The notes under the pieces were generated by a model. It saw nothing but the letters and a program-made list of their open reading frames with translations, searched no databases and was not told where the DNA came from. The position numbers and the translations under genes are program-made. 64,000 nt of DNA from Schistocerca nitens (taxonomy: Eukaryota > Arthropoda > Insecta > Orthoptera > Acrididae): contig NC_064621.1 of assembly GCF_023898315.1 (NCBI RefSeq), forward strand, positions 120,662,561-120,726,560, in the 5' to 3' direction. This document shows positions 50,376-62,459 of this stretch, piece after piece (the stretch's first letter is position 1; each line of letters begins with the position of its first letter).

Positions 50376-50965
50376 ACTCAATACCACACTGTCTCTTGTC
50401 GTCCGAGAAACGTTAGAAGATTAAGCTGTAATTTTGTAGAAAATGTGCACATTTTCATGGAATTATACTGAAGAAACATATTCTCATGTAATCAATTCAA
50501 AGATGAGTATGAGGCTCACAACTGTTAGAGACTAAAATTAAAATTTTCGTTCCATCGTGAAATGGGATGTCGAAGGACATTCCTGCAATTATGTAAACAG
50601 TTTTGGAAGCCTAATACCAACTAAGAACACATAACATGGGCAATCATTATAGGCACTGCTTTTCTTGCATCTGAACACTTTGATGCAAGAGCCCTAGTGC
50701 TGTATAGTGCACACCATCATTTCTTAAGTAAAAATGCAAATGGAATTTACATCAATGTGCAACATTCATAAATAAATTGGTTATAGTGATGTTACGTTGC
50801 ATCACAGAAAATATCATATACAATCGACCACTGAAGCATTTTCATAAAATTTGGAAATTTGCAATCATTTTCCATACTTGCTTACCACCTATGTATGTGC
50901 TAGAGCTTACATTTATAGGACACTGAGTAATAAAGACATTTATTTACTGCAAAATGCACTGCTGC

Positions 50966-50971
50966 TTTATT
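50966..50971 (-). terminator. Poly(A) signal of the right peptide gene
   Basis: AATAAA on the minus strand lies 85 bp after the stop codon and is conserved with the left copy. Confidence 0.6.
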
Positions 50972-51056
50972 TTATACACATGAGCGCAGGGTACAGGACA
51001 ATGTGAGCAGCACCAGACTGTGCCTCCACAGTGTAGCGCCTCCTCAGCAGTGGCGA

Positions 51057-52396
51057 CTACTTGCTGTGGGCGGCTCTGCGGGCAGCGCCTGACCTGGCGT
51101 GGGGCCTGACTGCAGCTCTGCCTGCAGCGTGTCGGCTGCCTGCACGAGCATGCTTGGCGTGGCCAGCCCGGGCGTGAGCACCTGCTCAACAGGAAACAAG
51201 ATACATGACGTTTCAGTGATGTCTGCTCACATTCATGTCTCACCAAAAAACATCAGTAGTCATATTAACAATACTTGTTTTTAATTAATCACTAAGCCAG
51301 CATTTTGTACTCAGTTAACATATTGAAGTACTTAGACGACACACAACTGGTTTTCTGACTGATTTTCTAAGGAATTATTGCTGCCCTATTCTCCAAGAGA
51401 ACTGCTCTAAGCCTTAACTGCTTGTTGTGATGAGCCGAGTTATGTACAATGTAATTTAAGTCGATATTTTACGCCATACCTACCTGATACAGGTATTTGT
51501 GATGGCAATCACACACAGATAAGTTGTAAAGTATGTACCTGTGATGATAACTAAAAGTTGTTGATCTGTTGCAGATGTTTAACATATGTGATTACATACT
51601 GCCTGTATTATGATTTTCGAAAGCACTTTTAGTGCTTTTCTCACATAACTATGCAATCTATGAGCTATTATCTTCGTTAACAGTGTTTCAAATTCACAAT
51701 ATCATAGATAAGCAGAGCATGAAACACACTGAACACTACTTTGTATCTTCAAATTATATAATTCACATTATAACCATTTTTCAGTAACTTTGCAATAACT
51801 GTATTCTGAAGCCAGATGTATTGCTCTATCAGAAAGAGAAACTGCAGAAGCTTTTCTTCGTATCTGTATGAAAGATTTAATGACATGTGATCAAATAGCT
51901 ACCTGAGGAAGGTATATTTTGTGTAGCGCAAATCATGAAACGTTTATCAAATTAGAAAACTCTTAGAATGATTACTTAGTATTTGTGGTTCTACATCCTG
52001 CATTCTATTTTGCATTAGTGTGTATTAGAAACACAGAGAGATAAGACAAAAATTATATTTCAGGTTGAATACTATTGCGAATCGCCAGTGTCACAAACCT
52101 CTTTGCTTATACTCTCAATTAAAAATTAGTTTGATAAACAATATGCAGTCTTTCACATTTTGGTACAACAGTGACAACTATTTAATAGAGCTCTCGTGTC
52201 ATTGCACTTGGAATCAAGTAACTTGTCTGGTTACTGTTTCTTATATATAACTTAATACAAACTACTGACAGAAAAAGAGACATCAGGTTCTGTGAGCAAT
52301 GTTTGCATGTTTGTTAGTATATTAATAATGTTGTATCTACTGGATACAGACATAGCAATACTGGTTCTCATTACAGAATCGGCAGTGTGTAACTGT

Positions 52397-52429
<33 letters not shown>

Positions 52430-52692
52430 CTTTATTCATCCATAAATCTCTTTTTACAAGGATGTAGGACATGTCAAAGTATTTGCAAGTTTAGATCAAT
52501 TTAAAACCAGCTAGTTTGTATACACATATATTTACAGACTTCTAGTTAGGGACAATCTTTAGATTTACTCCTGGTATACAACACTTTCTTACAAATAACT
52601 TATTAAATAATGTAATGCCACAATGTTCAGTCAAATCTCCCTATCAGTCATTGCACACACTATACACAAACTGTTTCATAACACTTCATTCA

Positions 52693-52744
<52 letters not shown>

Positions 52745-55700
52745 ACACACATACATACACACACACACACATACACAGACACTGGTCATCTCTGTGCCAT
52801 TTTTTGTACCACAGTTTCCCATTTGCTAAACTGAATCAGCATCCCTCCACAATGAATGACATGTTGAGCTCAGAAAGAGGAAGAGGTGTTAACATAGTGC
52901 TATGGATAGCTTGGGGTAAGTATTTCTAGAAACGAAAAAAGAAGGAAGGTGTTATGTAGAATGGTCGATGTTTTATAATCATTATTATTATTATTTATGT
53001 GTATAGCTTTTCTATCAAACTCTTACTTTGTTTCAGCTAAGTAATTCTTCAATGTATAACATGCAATGCATAACAGGTACTTTTTAGCTGACTTTTTAAA
53101 TAAGTGTATTTTTGCAATTTCTTTAATCTCTTTTAGTAATTTATTTTGCAGTTTTATTCCTTGGTAGAAAATGCTGTTTTGAGTTTTATGTCTATTTTTT
53201 CTTGTTAAATGTAAGTTGATTCTGTCTCTTGTTGCATGGTCATGGACAGAGCTGTTTGTGCAGTAATTACCAATGTTATTTTTGATGTGTGCAACTGACT
53301 GTTAGATGTATTCACATTGAGCAGTTAAAATCCCCAGGGTTTTGAACAGATCCTTACAATGAAATCGACTAGTATTTTTGGTTGTTATTCTTAGGGGTCT
53401 TTTCTGGAGTTTGAAAATTGTCTTCATATTTTGTGCATTTGTGCCCCAAAAAGGAATTCCATTGCTAAGAATTAAGTGTACGTATGAATAATATGTAACC
53501 AAAAGACAATGCATATTACATACTGATGATAGGATTCTAAGGGCATAACATGCTGATGACATTCTGTTTGAATGTACCTTTGTGTGTTCATACCACTTCA
53601 ACTGAGAATCACTTATCATTCCTAGAAATTTTGCGCTTTTTACATAGTCTATAGAGGTGCCACCTACATTTAATTGAACATATTCATTTTTTCTCTTCAA
53701 ACTGAAATTCTTGGCATTAGTTTTATTTATGTTCAATGTCACTTTATTGCTTATTGACCAGTCATAAACTTCCTTGAGAGTTTCATTTGCTTTCTCAGCA
53801 AGGAGTTCTCTTGTTTTCTCAGTGACTATAATATAGCTGTCATCGGCAAAGAGAATTTCTTCACCATGAATAACACAGCTGGAAACGTCATTGATGTATA
53901 TCAGGAACAGTATTGGTCCTAATATGCTACCTTGTGGAACCCCTACATTAATTCATTTTGATTCTGATAAGTGTCTTAGTAAATGTTTAGATCTATTTGA
54001 AGTATGTGTTATCTCTACTCCTTGTACCCTATCTGTTAGGTATGATCGAAACCAGTCATTAGCTACCCCTCTTATTCCTAATGCTTCTAATTTATTTAAT
54101 ATAATCTTGTGGTAGACTGTATCAGATCCTTAGAAAAATCCAAAAAAATGCCTGTGACACACACATCTTTATCAAGAGCATCAAGTACAACTTTTGTAAA
54201 TTCTAATTTGGCTAACTCCATATTTTTGCCACTCTGGAAACCAAACGGTGAGTCGCTTAAAAGAGTGTAGTTATTCAGGTAATTCATTACTCTGTCTTTC
54301 ATAATTACTACTATTACTTCTGAGAAGGCTGACAGAAGGGAAATGGGCCAGTAATTTTCTATGTCTTATGCATTACCTTTCTTAAGCAAAGGTACAACTC
54401 TTGCCTGTTTTAACTGCTCTGGAAATGTCCCTGATGTGAAGGATTCACTTATTACAGTTCTTAAGAGGCCTTGTATAATCCCATGCATTGTTTCACTACA
54501 CACATTGCTGCTTCATCTATGCCTACCAGCTTTTAATTTTTTTACTTTTTGAACAGTTTTGTTGACTTCATTCTCTGTGGTTGGAAGTATCATCATTTAT
54601 TTACTGCAACATTATTTACAGGTGTTATATTTTTGTGGGGGAATTTTTGCTGTAAACTCTCGGCCATACTGTAAACATGCCCGTTTACATAGTTTTCTAA
54701 GTGGTATGGATCATTTATTACCTTATCCCCCTCCCTTAGCAGTATGTTATTCTGCGTTTGTTTGCCTTCCCCATTTCCTTTTTATATACCTTCCGAGACT
54801 GCTTCGCTTTTATTCTCTGCATTATATATTATGTTGACATTAAATGTCTGTTTTACAACAATCAGCACCTTCCTATAGATCTTTTTGTATGATAGAGATT
54901 TGAGAATTCTGGATCATTGCTAATTTTTTCATGGAACTGAGGTGTTTGGGAGGACTTCTTAATACCTGCTATTATCCATCTGTGTTTGTGAGATAGTGTT
55001 ATAGACAAGCATACTTTTGGAAATGCCTTATCAATGTTCAGTTTAAACAATGTTGTGAATTAAGAGAATTTCATATTCACATTGGATTCCTTATACACTT
55101 TATCCCAGCTTTTTTTTTCTAGTCCTGTTGTGATTGATGTCGTTTGTAGGCTTGTAGTTTAGAGAATGATTCGATGCCTGATGTTACTGTTGTTATTTGA
55201 CAGAGATGGTCTGATAGTCCAAGATCTTTTACAGCTACATCACCTTTTTTCCCTGTCCATATTTGTGGCCACATGGCCAATTACTTATGTAGTCGTTGTA
55301 GTAACACTTGTTGCACAATTGACCAATAAGGACATGTCAAAGCTTTGAAGGATCTTTATGAAGGTGCTGCTAGATTCATTTATGACATTAGTGTTGATGT
55401 TAATGTCCCCACACAGAATTATGTTGACCTTCGTACTTGAGACTTTATGTAGAACTTCTGTCATTTTATTGAAAAAAGTGTCCACACTACCACTGGGAGA
55501 TCTATACACACACAAAATGAGTAATTTCTTGGTGATATCAATTCCTGTTAATTCAGTAATTGATATTTCAAAGTGTTTGTCTTCACTTACTGTACTGAGA
55601 CCATGTCTTGATTTGAACTGTGTTACTTTTCTGGTATAAATGCATGATCCTCCACTTCTTGAACTAGTTCTGCAATAAGACTTTGCCTTTTCATACAATG

Positions 55701-58414
55701 ATAATACTACATATTGGATTTCTGTGTCTCTACACCGGTGCTGAGTAATACAAACTACTGTACAGTTCAAAGAGCGGAGTTCTCTTTCTAATAGTTATAT
55801 TTAATTTTTTATTGATTGCATTTTGTGATGTGAAATGCCCCATGTTACTTTTTCCAGTGGTTTTTATTTGTAACATCTGGTATATGTGATATTAGAAGTG
55901 TTAAAATCTGTAAAATCAGTTTTGTGAGTGAGTGTTTCAGTATTTTTTAAACTGCTAGAGATATTCTTTAGGCAGGGGAACCTGTTGTCTGGATTTATAC
56001 TAAAAAAAGATCTACTTTTCCTACCTATGACAACAGGTAGTTGACCATGTGTGGCCTGAGATCCATCACCTATACTTTCATGAATCAGCTGCCCCCATCT
56101 TCCCTTCCCAGTCCTGTTTAGGTGTAGGCCATGCCTAGTGAAACCCCAGCTGTTGATAGTCCCAACGGCATCAGAGAAACATAAGCAAAATTGGCTGTCC
56201 TCAGAGCCATCCATAACCCCACATTGATTCGCCTCACAGCTCTATCAAGGTGTGGTCGATCATGACGCCACAATACCTCAACAATGTGTACGTTGGTGCC
56301 ATGAGTAAGGGTAGCTATCTTGTGCAGGTCAACACCTATGTCACATGCCGCATCCCTTTCCAAACTGTTTCGTGCCCCACCCACTATCACTACATGATCC
56401 TCTTTTGTAAAGCCCTTACATAAAGACCCTAGGTCCTCTATGGACATGACTTAGCCCTGTATTTGGCTTGAAGACACTGGTGGCCTGGTACATTGCCCTA
56501 ATCTTTCCTGTAATGAGGGCCTACATTCTGCCCATGGCTACTACTTAGCAGCAGCACTTTCTTCTCCCTAAGACTTTGTACATTCCTAGGCTTCTTGGCT
56601 TCAGTTGAAGTGTGCTGCACAATCCCTGCTCCTTGTTCTACCTGAGGCTCTTCTCCACTTAACTCTGGCAGTGATAGACACCTGTTTTTGCCGTTGATGA
56701 TAAAACTGTCAGATAGCGTTCTCTTTCTTCCTGTCCTCCTACCAGCTGCCAGTTCACAACCACCCTCCTCACCCTTTTCTCCCTTGATCCTTATGAGTTC
56801 CTTCCTTGCTTCCTCCAACTGTACCTGAAGGGCACGGATTATCCTTTCCTGTTCCCCAATCAAAATGTACCTACTGCATACTCTGCAGATCCAGGTAAGA
56901 GCCTCTTCTGCCAACATTCTCCCCATTGCATGCCCCTCAGTGAAAATATTTCCTACAAGACTGGCAACAAATCCCTCTACTCACTACCCTATAACAGCTC
57001 CCACGTTTCTCACTCATAGTCAGTTCCAAAAGAATAATTAAGTTTAAGGAATATTTTAAATTTGTCAAGGACGCGAGATTGGTAGTGTGTAAACAAAAAA
57101 AGACGCAAATACCTTATGTGCGGTGGTTGTTCTTTTTGTACTGATTTAGAGATACAATGACGGAAGAATGAATTTGTAATTACTTTGCTTTTAGAGAATT
57201 TGCGATATGAGGCGTGTTTGGCCAGTTTTTAAGAAGTTTATAACTCTTAAAATTTAGGCCAAGATCGCGTCTATCTAACTAGTAAACAATACGAAATGTG
57301 CTAGTTAAATACGATTTATAACCGTTTAATTACACTTTTATTGAGACAATAGACACTGACGAAACTAGTAGTGTCTTTTTTAAGCGAATTTTGCACTGTC
57401 AAGAAAACTTGAATAGAACCTGTTGTGTTTATGTCACGCAAAATTTCGTGTTATTTCGCGATTATCGGGACTTCAGTTAAAGAACAAGCTTTTTCGAGAA
57501 GAAGCTCTGCTGTGACGCTAATATTTAGTTGTTTGACAAGAACGGACACTACAGCAAGTATACAAAACAAAGAAAATAAATTCTTTCAGCAGTAAAGAAA
57601 ATATCTGTGATCTTACTCGGTGGCCATCTAGTGTACATGTTTCCCCATTACCACTGATGCGGTACTTTCTGGATTGTGAATTCCTATTACTATTATATCC
57701 TATTCAGGAACTCTCATTGGTGTGGAAATTCATATTAGAAATTTTGTAGCATCTGTATAGAAGGCTGATACAAATGTATTATTTAGACAATATATTTTTA
57801 AGCCACTTTGGAACAGATATCATCCACATATGACAGAAAACCCCATCCTGTGGCATAAACATAAATCAGTGGGGCCCTGATCAGAATCCGTATTTAGCAA
57901 GTATAAATGTTTTAATGATGCCCAACACCAATGTTAAAGGTCAGTGTGGTTGAATGTAGCAGTATATTTGATGAACGTAGTAATGGCATCATTGTAATAA
58001 GTTCTTCAAACAGTCTCTCTCTTCTGCAGACAAAAGTCTGACACTTTTAAAGGGTAGGAATAATTTACGTTATCAACTAGGCGTTTAAACCTAAACGAAA
58101 TTACACAAAGACTGGCACTGAAACTTCACCAAAACCTGATTATGTGAATGCTGCAACAGTAAGGGCCGGGCGCTTCCCACCCGCCTCAACTGGTGTTTAC
58201 CTTTGCCTGCCAGCCTGTTCTCCACACTCCCAGCGTCCCCACCATCGTTCCCGTCGACGTCGTCGTCTGCTGAGCTGTCGGCGTCGTCGTCATCAGCGTC
58301 TCTGTTTTCGGCTGCTTCATCCACCACTTCCTCCCCATCGTCTGCAGCGGCGAGCGGCGTGCAGTACGCCACAGGCAACACACCAGCGATCAGCAGGACG
58401 AGGGCTGCCTTCAT
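51057..58414 (-). CDS. Secreted acidic-basic peptide precursor, right copy (two exons)
   Basis: Exon 1 is 58414-58201 and exon 2 is 51181-51057 on the minus strand, with the same donor, acceptor and phase as the left copy. The 112-residue product differs from the left copy at four residues of exon 1 (F13L, L14P, E44D, S56N). Exon 2 differs by one base, which is silent only in the predicted frame (GCT to GCA). Two more silent changes lie in exon 1. The signal peptide (with a Pro at 14), the acidic stretch and the Arg/His/Ala-rich tail are all kept. The intron is about 7 kb because a LINE of about 5.2 kb lies within it. The gene may still be functional, but splicing across the LINE is unproven. 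Function is unknown, as for the left copy. Confidence 0.55.
52695..52776. repeat. (CA)n microsatellite
   Basis: A run of CA units with a few T interruptions lies inside the 3' UTR of the LINE. Confidence 0.95.
53302..55770 (-). pseudogene. LINE ORF2: endonuclease and reverse transcriptase
   Basis: The endonuclease part (55770-55285) shows GGSCIYTRK, LILCVYRSPSGSVDTFF and VNIILCGDININT. RT fingers follow (FGFQSGKNMELAKLEFT at about 54190-54240, VTGIFLDFSK at about 54130). The catalytic region carries ADDSYIIVTEKTRELLAEKA (about 53800-53860) and the thumb KSAKFLGMISDSQLKWYEHT (about 53590-53650). The C-terminal domain ends near 53302. At least four frameshifts or stops separate these blocks, so the protein is not made whole. 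Confidence 0.8.
55864..57018 (-). pseudogene. LINE ORF1: PHD-like zinc finger, coiled coil and SGNH esterase
   Basis: The frame starts at ATG 57018 with a Cys-rich finger (ICCQSCRKYFH.., then WICRVCSRYI at about 56880). A frameshift lies between the two halves. A coiled coil follows (EQERIIRALQVQLEEARKEL, about 56800-56860). The rest is an SGNH/GDSL-type hydrolase: block I VLLLSSSHGQN (about 56530-56560), the GGARN block (about 56370-56385) and the His block RHGLHLNRTGKG (about 56110-56140). CR1-type LINEs are known to carry such an esterase in ORF1. There are about three frame breaks. Confidence 0.7.
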
Positions 58415-58477
58415 GGTTACAGTGGCTTCTACTCGGGTACCTCTCGACAAGTGCCACAGGTGAACTCACCCACCTCC

Positions 58478-58504
58478 TCTTATACGGCTTGTCCGACTCT
58501 TATC
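58478..58504 (-). promoter_or_regulatory. GATA site and TATA box of the right peptide gene
   Basis: On the minus strand GATAAG (58504-58499) is followed by TATAAGA (58484-58478), 64 bp before the ATG. The promoter and 5' UTR are nearly identical to the left copy. Confidence 0.6.
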
Positions 58505-59096
58505 TCCCAAACTGCTGCAGGCAAGGACAGCTTTTTAGTGTGTACTTCAGAAAGTGTAATTATCCATATCGACGTCCTATCTCACTGCTGGTAATATCTT
58601 TGGAGACTTGAAAAGAAACCTTGAGCCATAAGATAGGATTAGACGAAAGAAAATTGTGGGCACAATAGTCGATAAATACGCTACAATAAATGAAAGCAAA
58701 TGATTGAAAAGTTTATAGACTTTAATTATGAACTTTCCTGTTTCCTAAGGACAGTACATGCAACAGCACTGACTTAGTTTAATAACAAATTTACGAAGGA
58801 ATAAGAATTTCATTTGTACAATATTTTCACACCATCCTGTGATTTCTGATGTTGCGAATTGTTAACTCATTATATCAATAATTAACAGTAATTTTCGGTT
58901 TAGTTCGCCATGAACCATTATTACTCACAATTTTTATATATGGACAGATTCAAAAAAAGACTGCAAACGTATTGTTGAGGAATCTCTTATCACGAATAAA
59001 ACCTTTGCTGTGTCAATCGAGGTTTCTGGCTGGAGGCTCCTGTGGAAGTATTCGTCATCTCAGAATTGCTCTATCGGTGGCAGATCAAGACGCCCA

Positions 59097-59297
59097 AAAA
59101 AAATGGTTCAAATGGCTCTGAGCACTATGGTACTTAACTGCTGTAGTCATCAGTCCCCTAGAACTTAGAACTACTTAAACCTAAATAACCTAAGGACATC
59201 ACACACGTCCATGCCCGAGGCAGGTTTCGAACTTGCGACAATAGCGGTCACGCGGTTCCAGACTGAAGCGCCTAGAACCGCACGGCCACACCGACAG
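59097..59297 (-). mobile_element. SINE (locust-type, tRNA-derived)
   Basis: An 8-bp direct repeat GACGCCCA (59089-59096 and 59298-59305) flanks the insert. The minus strand begins with a tRNA-like head (GGCCGTGCGGTTCTAGGCGC, B-box-like AAGTTCGAAACC) and ends GAGCCATTTGAACCATTTTT. The tail is the same as that of the SINE at 34990 but the head differs. The left arm shows the empty site near 32620. Confidence 0.9.
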
Positions 59298-59489
59298 GAC
59301 GCCCAGTAGGCCATTCGTGAATACGTGCTTCTCTGATGTGAACTGAAGTTTTTCAGTGGATTATTCCTTTTTGCACCGACGGCAGCCATCTGTGGTATGA
59401 AAACTGGATTGCTCCCAATGACCCTTCAGCTGGTTGTCTATGGACGCATTGCTCGCAATCTAAACACTACAAACAGTAGCGAGACTCGT

Positions 59490-59990
59490 CGCTATATATA
59501 TTAAACTAGCCTTCTGCTCTCTCGCGTATTGTTCATGACGTGTATATAGTAGGTGTGACATGGGGCTTACCATGTGTTCGTTCTATGAATTTGTGTTCCT
59601 GCTCTCTCATCTTAAATAATCCACTAACAATACAATTCTTGCAAACAGAGATATATAACTACTGATTTTCTAATCTTTTCCATCTTAACTTACTTCTTTA
59701 TATTTACTTCTGCAGTGTAATATATGACCCATTGGTCACTGACAGTATGTGGTGCAAACCCATGTACACAAGCAGGCATGAATTGTCTTTGAGTAATTTG
59801 TTAAAAACACCATTTCGTGTTGCCTGAATCTTCCTTGGTTGCATAAAATGTATTTCACGTTTAAGAGAGAAATACACCACGTGTTGTTGTTCTACTACGT
59901 TCATTTCCAAATTAGCATATTTCGTATTTACAAGCTTTACTTTTTCAAAAGTGACTTCTTTGTGCCCAATCAGTTCTGACCAAAATCGCG
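59490..59990. repeat. Dispersed segment, copy 2 (partner at 24.4 kb)
   Basis: This is a direct-orientation copy of 24400-24985. It starts near TAGCCTT.(C)GCTCTCTCGCGTATT and ends near TCAATCAGTTCTG. Differences include many small indels. No family is known to me. Confidence 0.6.
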
Positions 59991-60372
59991 AGAAACCGCC
60001 ATAATTAGTTATATGCTCAGTGCTCAGTATGTTCAGACAGCACCCACATTATTCATATTTTTGTCGTGTAACCTCCAGGTTAGATATTGCCTATCAGAAT
60101 TTCGTTTCTCTTAGTACCACTGGGCAATAATTAAAAATTGCTCATGTATTAAAACAGTGACATCGTATTTCGATTGTGATTTCTACTGTGTTTTTCATAG
60201 TCTCCTACTTCCTTCTCCATTGTCCCATGTGTAACAACATGAATACCAGATGCATCAACCGCTCATGCAGCAGCTGCAGTTATTGCTGTACAGTTGGTTC
60301 AAGGAAACACTTCGTTGGTTTCTATTTCGATTCACTAAGGCCAATGAAATCTAGCTTCAAGTTTCAGGTTAC

Positions 60373-60419
<47 letters not shown>

Positions 60420-61469
60420 GTGTCATTTGTTGCAGTTCCTTCAAAACATTCGAAATCTTGATAATCCAGATTTCGACTCGAACAGTTTTACACCTCCTGA
60501 CTTTTTCGTCCAGAATCTCTCTACTTCGAGTTCAGAATGGGGGCATACTGTAGCCTCGAAGCTTTCTTTCCATGAGAAATGGCATTTGAGATTGTTGTAG
60601 ATTTTTTGTGCCCGCTAGCAACTGAAACCAAATACTTCTAACATAGAATGCTACAACAAAGTTAATAATGCAACCTCAGGGTGAAAGTTTCTAGTCCGTT
60701 CTCTCAGTTAATTGCCAGAAGAGCATGTCCGTGCTGAAAAACACCAGGTATTTTAGATGGAATAAAAAATACTTCTCTACGCTTCAACGGTACGCACCAT
60801 CATCAGCTGACGTAGAATTGTTTAAGTGTATTCTTGGAATTATTGTAAATCACAAACAACTTTCTGCTGCAACAGATCACCTGGAAACCGACTAGGCTTC
60901 GTCTCTTATTGGTGATAAACATGTTTTCTTTCAGCTGCTAAACTGCTAAATGAAAAAAATAAAATATTTAAGAACAGTAAGTACTTAGCGGTGAAACAGA
61001 CAAAAAATCTGCAGAATGCGGCTATTTGTTGAATGTATTTTTCAATATACTTGGCGTTTAACACTGTTACTTTGCACAACGGTCTTACGCATATGAGATA
61101 CGTGGCGATATTTACAGTAAGCACAAAGAACGCTGATATGTACCACTTCTGGTGCTTGACTGTTTGTTTTAATGTACATCATTATTCCAATTAAGAATGC
61201 ATTGTGAATTTCAAACGAAATGAGTTAATCGTGCCAATGCTTGGTTCCCTATTTTGTTGTGCTTACATACTTTTACTTACGTGTTGCAACATATGTTTAC
61301 TAAATAATTGCTTGCATCACCATGATGAATGAAGTAATACTGAACATTCGTGTACTGACGATGGAAAATACCAGAGTACACGAGCTTCAATATTTATTGG
61401 TCAATGAAGTTTACTGTAATTAAGTGCGTGAGACCCGTACCAGATAGGACTAACAGGAAATATTAAATG
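59991..61469. other. Intergenic, with a (CT)n microsatellite
   Basis: No gene is recognised. A CT microsatellite lies at 60372-60419. The 125-codon frame at 60176-60553 spans the microsatellite and shows no domain. Confidence 0.45.
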
Positions 61470-61845
61470 TATACAAAGAAGGACAGCATGAATGATCACA
61501 GGTTTGTTTGCTCCATGGGAGAGTGACACAGAGATACTGATGCAACTGAACTGGCAGATTCTTGAAGATGGATGTAAACTATCCCGAGAAAGTCTATTAA
61601 CAAAATTTCAAGAACTGGCTTTGAATGATTACTCTGGGAACTTACTATAGCACTCTACATATCCCTCACATAGGGATCATAAGGGTAAGATTAGAATAAT
61701 AGCTACATACACAGAGGTATTCAGACAATCATTCTTTCCACGCTACATATGTGAATGGAACAAGAATAAACCCTAATAATTGGTACAACAGGATGAGTCC
61801 TCTGCATTGCACTTCACGGTCGTTTGCAGAGTATAGATGTAGATG
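61470..61845 (+). mobile_element. LINE 3' end fragment
   Basis: The plus strand carries the C-terminal tail of a common insect LINE: GLFAPWESDTEILMQLNWQI, LEDGCKLSRESLLTKFQELA, then RQSFFPRYICEWN. It ends with the characteristic GAGTATAGATGTAGATG tail. It is 5'-truncated and broken by stops. Confidence 0.7.
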
Positions 61846-62459
61846 AAGATCTAATAAAAAGAACGCTTTAACTATTATGTCAAAACTTTTCAAAAAATCA
61901 TTTGAATTCGTTCTATAACTGTCACTCTGCATATGTTTATCCAGCTTCCTGCCTGCTGATATAAACTGTTTGACATTCATTTAAAGTGAACTCACGTCCT
62001 TTGCTCAAAATTCAGCGACAGATAACCAAACTAATTTAATAAATACCTATAATATAACACTGAACAACCACACTAAAATTATTGATTATATATGTCAGAA
62101 ATGTTAAATGTGTGAAATAGCTACCAAAAATAAAACAGACACTGCTAAGTTACACAGAACACTACAAATGTTGGAGAACAAAAGGATAAAAGTCTGACCA
62201 AGAAACAGAGCACAAAAAAAGTTAGAACCATCACTACTGCCAACGAAAACTAACTCTCTACAGAAAGTTATATTAAATAAAAACAAAGACCATAAAGAAA
62301 TTGTGATACTGTCAACCAAAGCATCTGAGCCATAATTGTAGTTGAGATACATACATATACCACATTTTTACATTTATCGGAGGAAGCGATGTTATATAGC
62401 TAGACAAAGGCTATCAATGGATCTGAAACTGAAATTCAGGGAAGATCGCATATTAATGT
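61846..62459. other. Intergenic, nothing recognised
   Basis: AT-rich. The minus-strand frame at 62352-62104 is hydrophobic by composition only and matches nothing known. Confidence 0.4.

Larger units (their letters stand above)
52397..57610 (-). mobile_element. LINE with zinc-finger/SGNH ORF1, nearly full length
   Basis: This minus-strand LINE has a 5' leader (about 57610-57020), ORF1 (57018-55864), ORF2 with endonuclease (about 55770-55285) and reverse transcriptase (about 55050-53302), and a 3' end with a TAG-type microsatellite (52397-52429). Several frameshifts break ORF2. It sits in the intron of the right peptide gene, and the left arm shows the empty site near 34460. The clade is CR1-like, judging by the esterase-type ORF1 and the repeat tail. 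Confidence 0.8.
50376..59415 (-). repeat. Right arm of the inverted duplication, outer part
   Basis: This continues the inverse match to the left arm (about 36790 back to 32500). It is interrupted by a LINE (52397-57610) and a SINE (59097-59297), neither of which is in the left arm. It holds the second copy of the two-exon peptide gene. Confidence 0.85.

Noticed and set aside
52615-52929. Frame encoding repeated Thr-His
   Set aside because: It is the translation of the CA microsatellite.
32496-59415. Inverted arms as terminal repeats of a Polinton
   Set aside because: The arms carry a spliced host-like gene with promoter and poly(A) signal, and Polinton-like copy A has no such arms around it.
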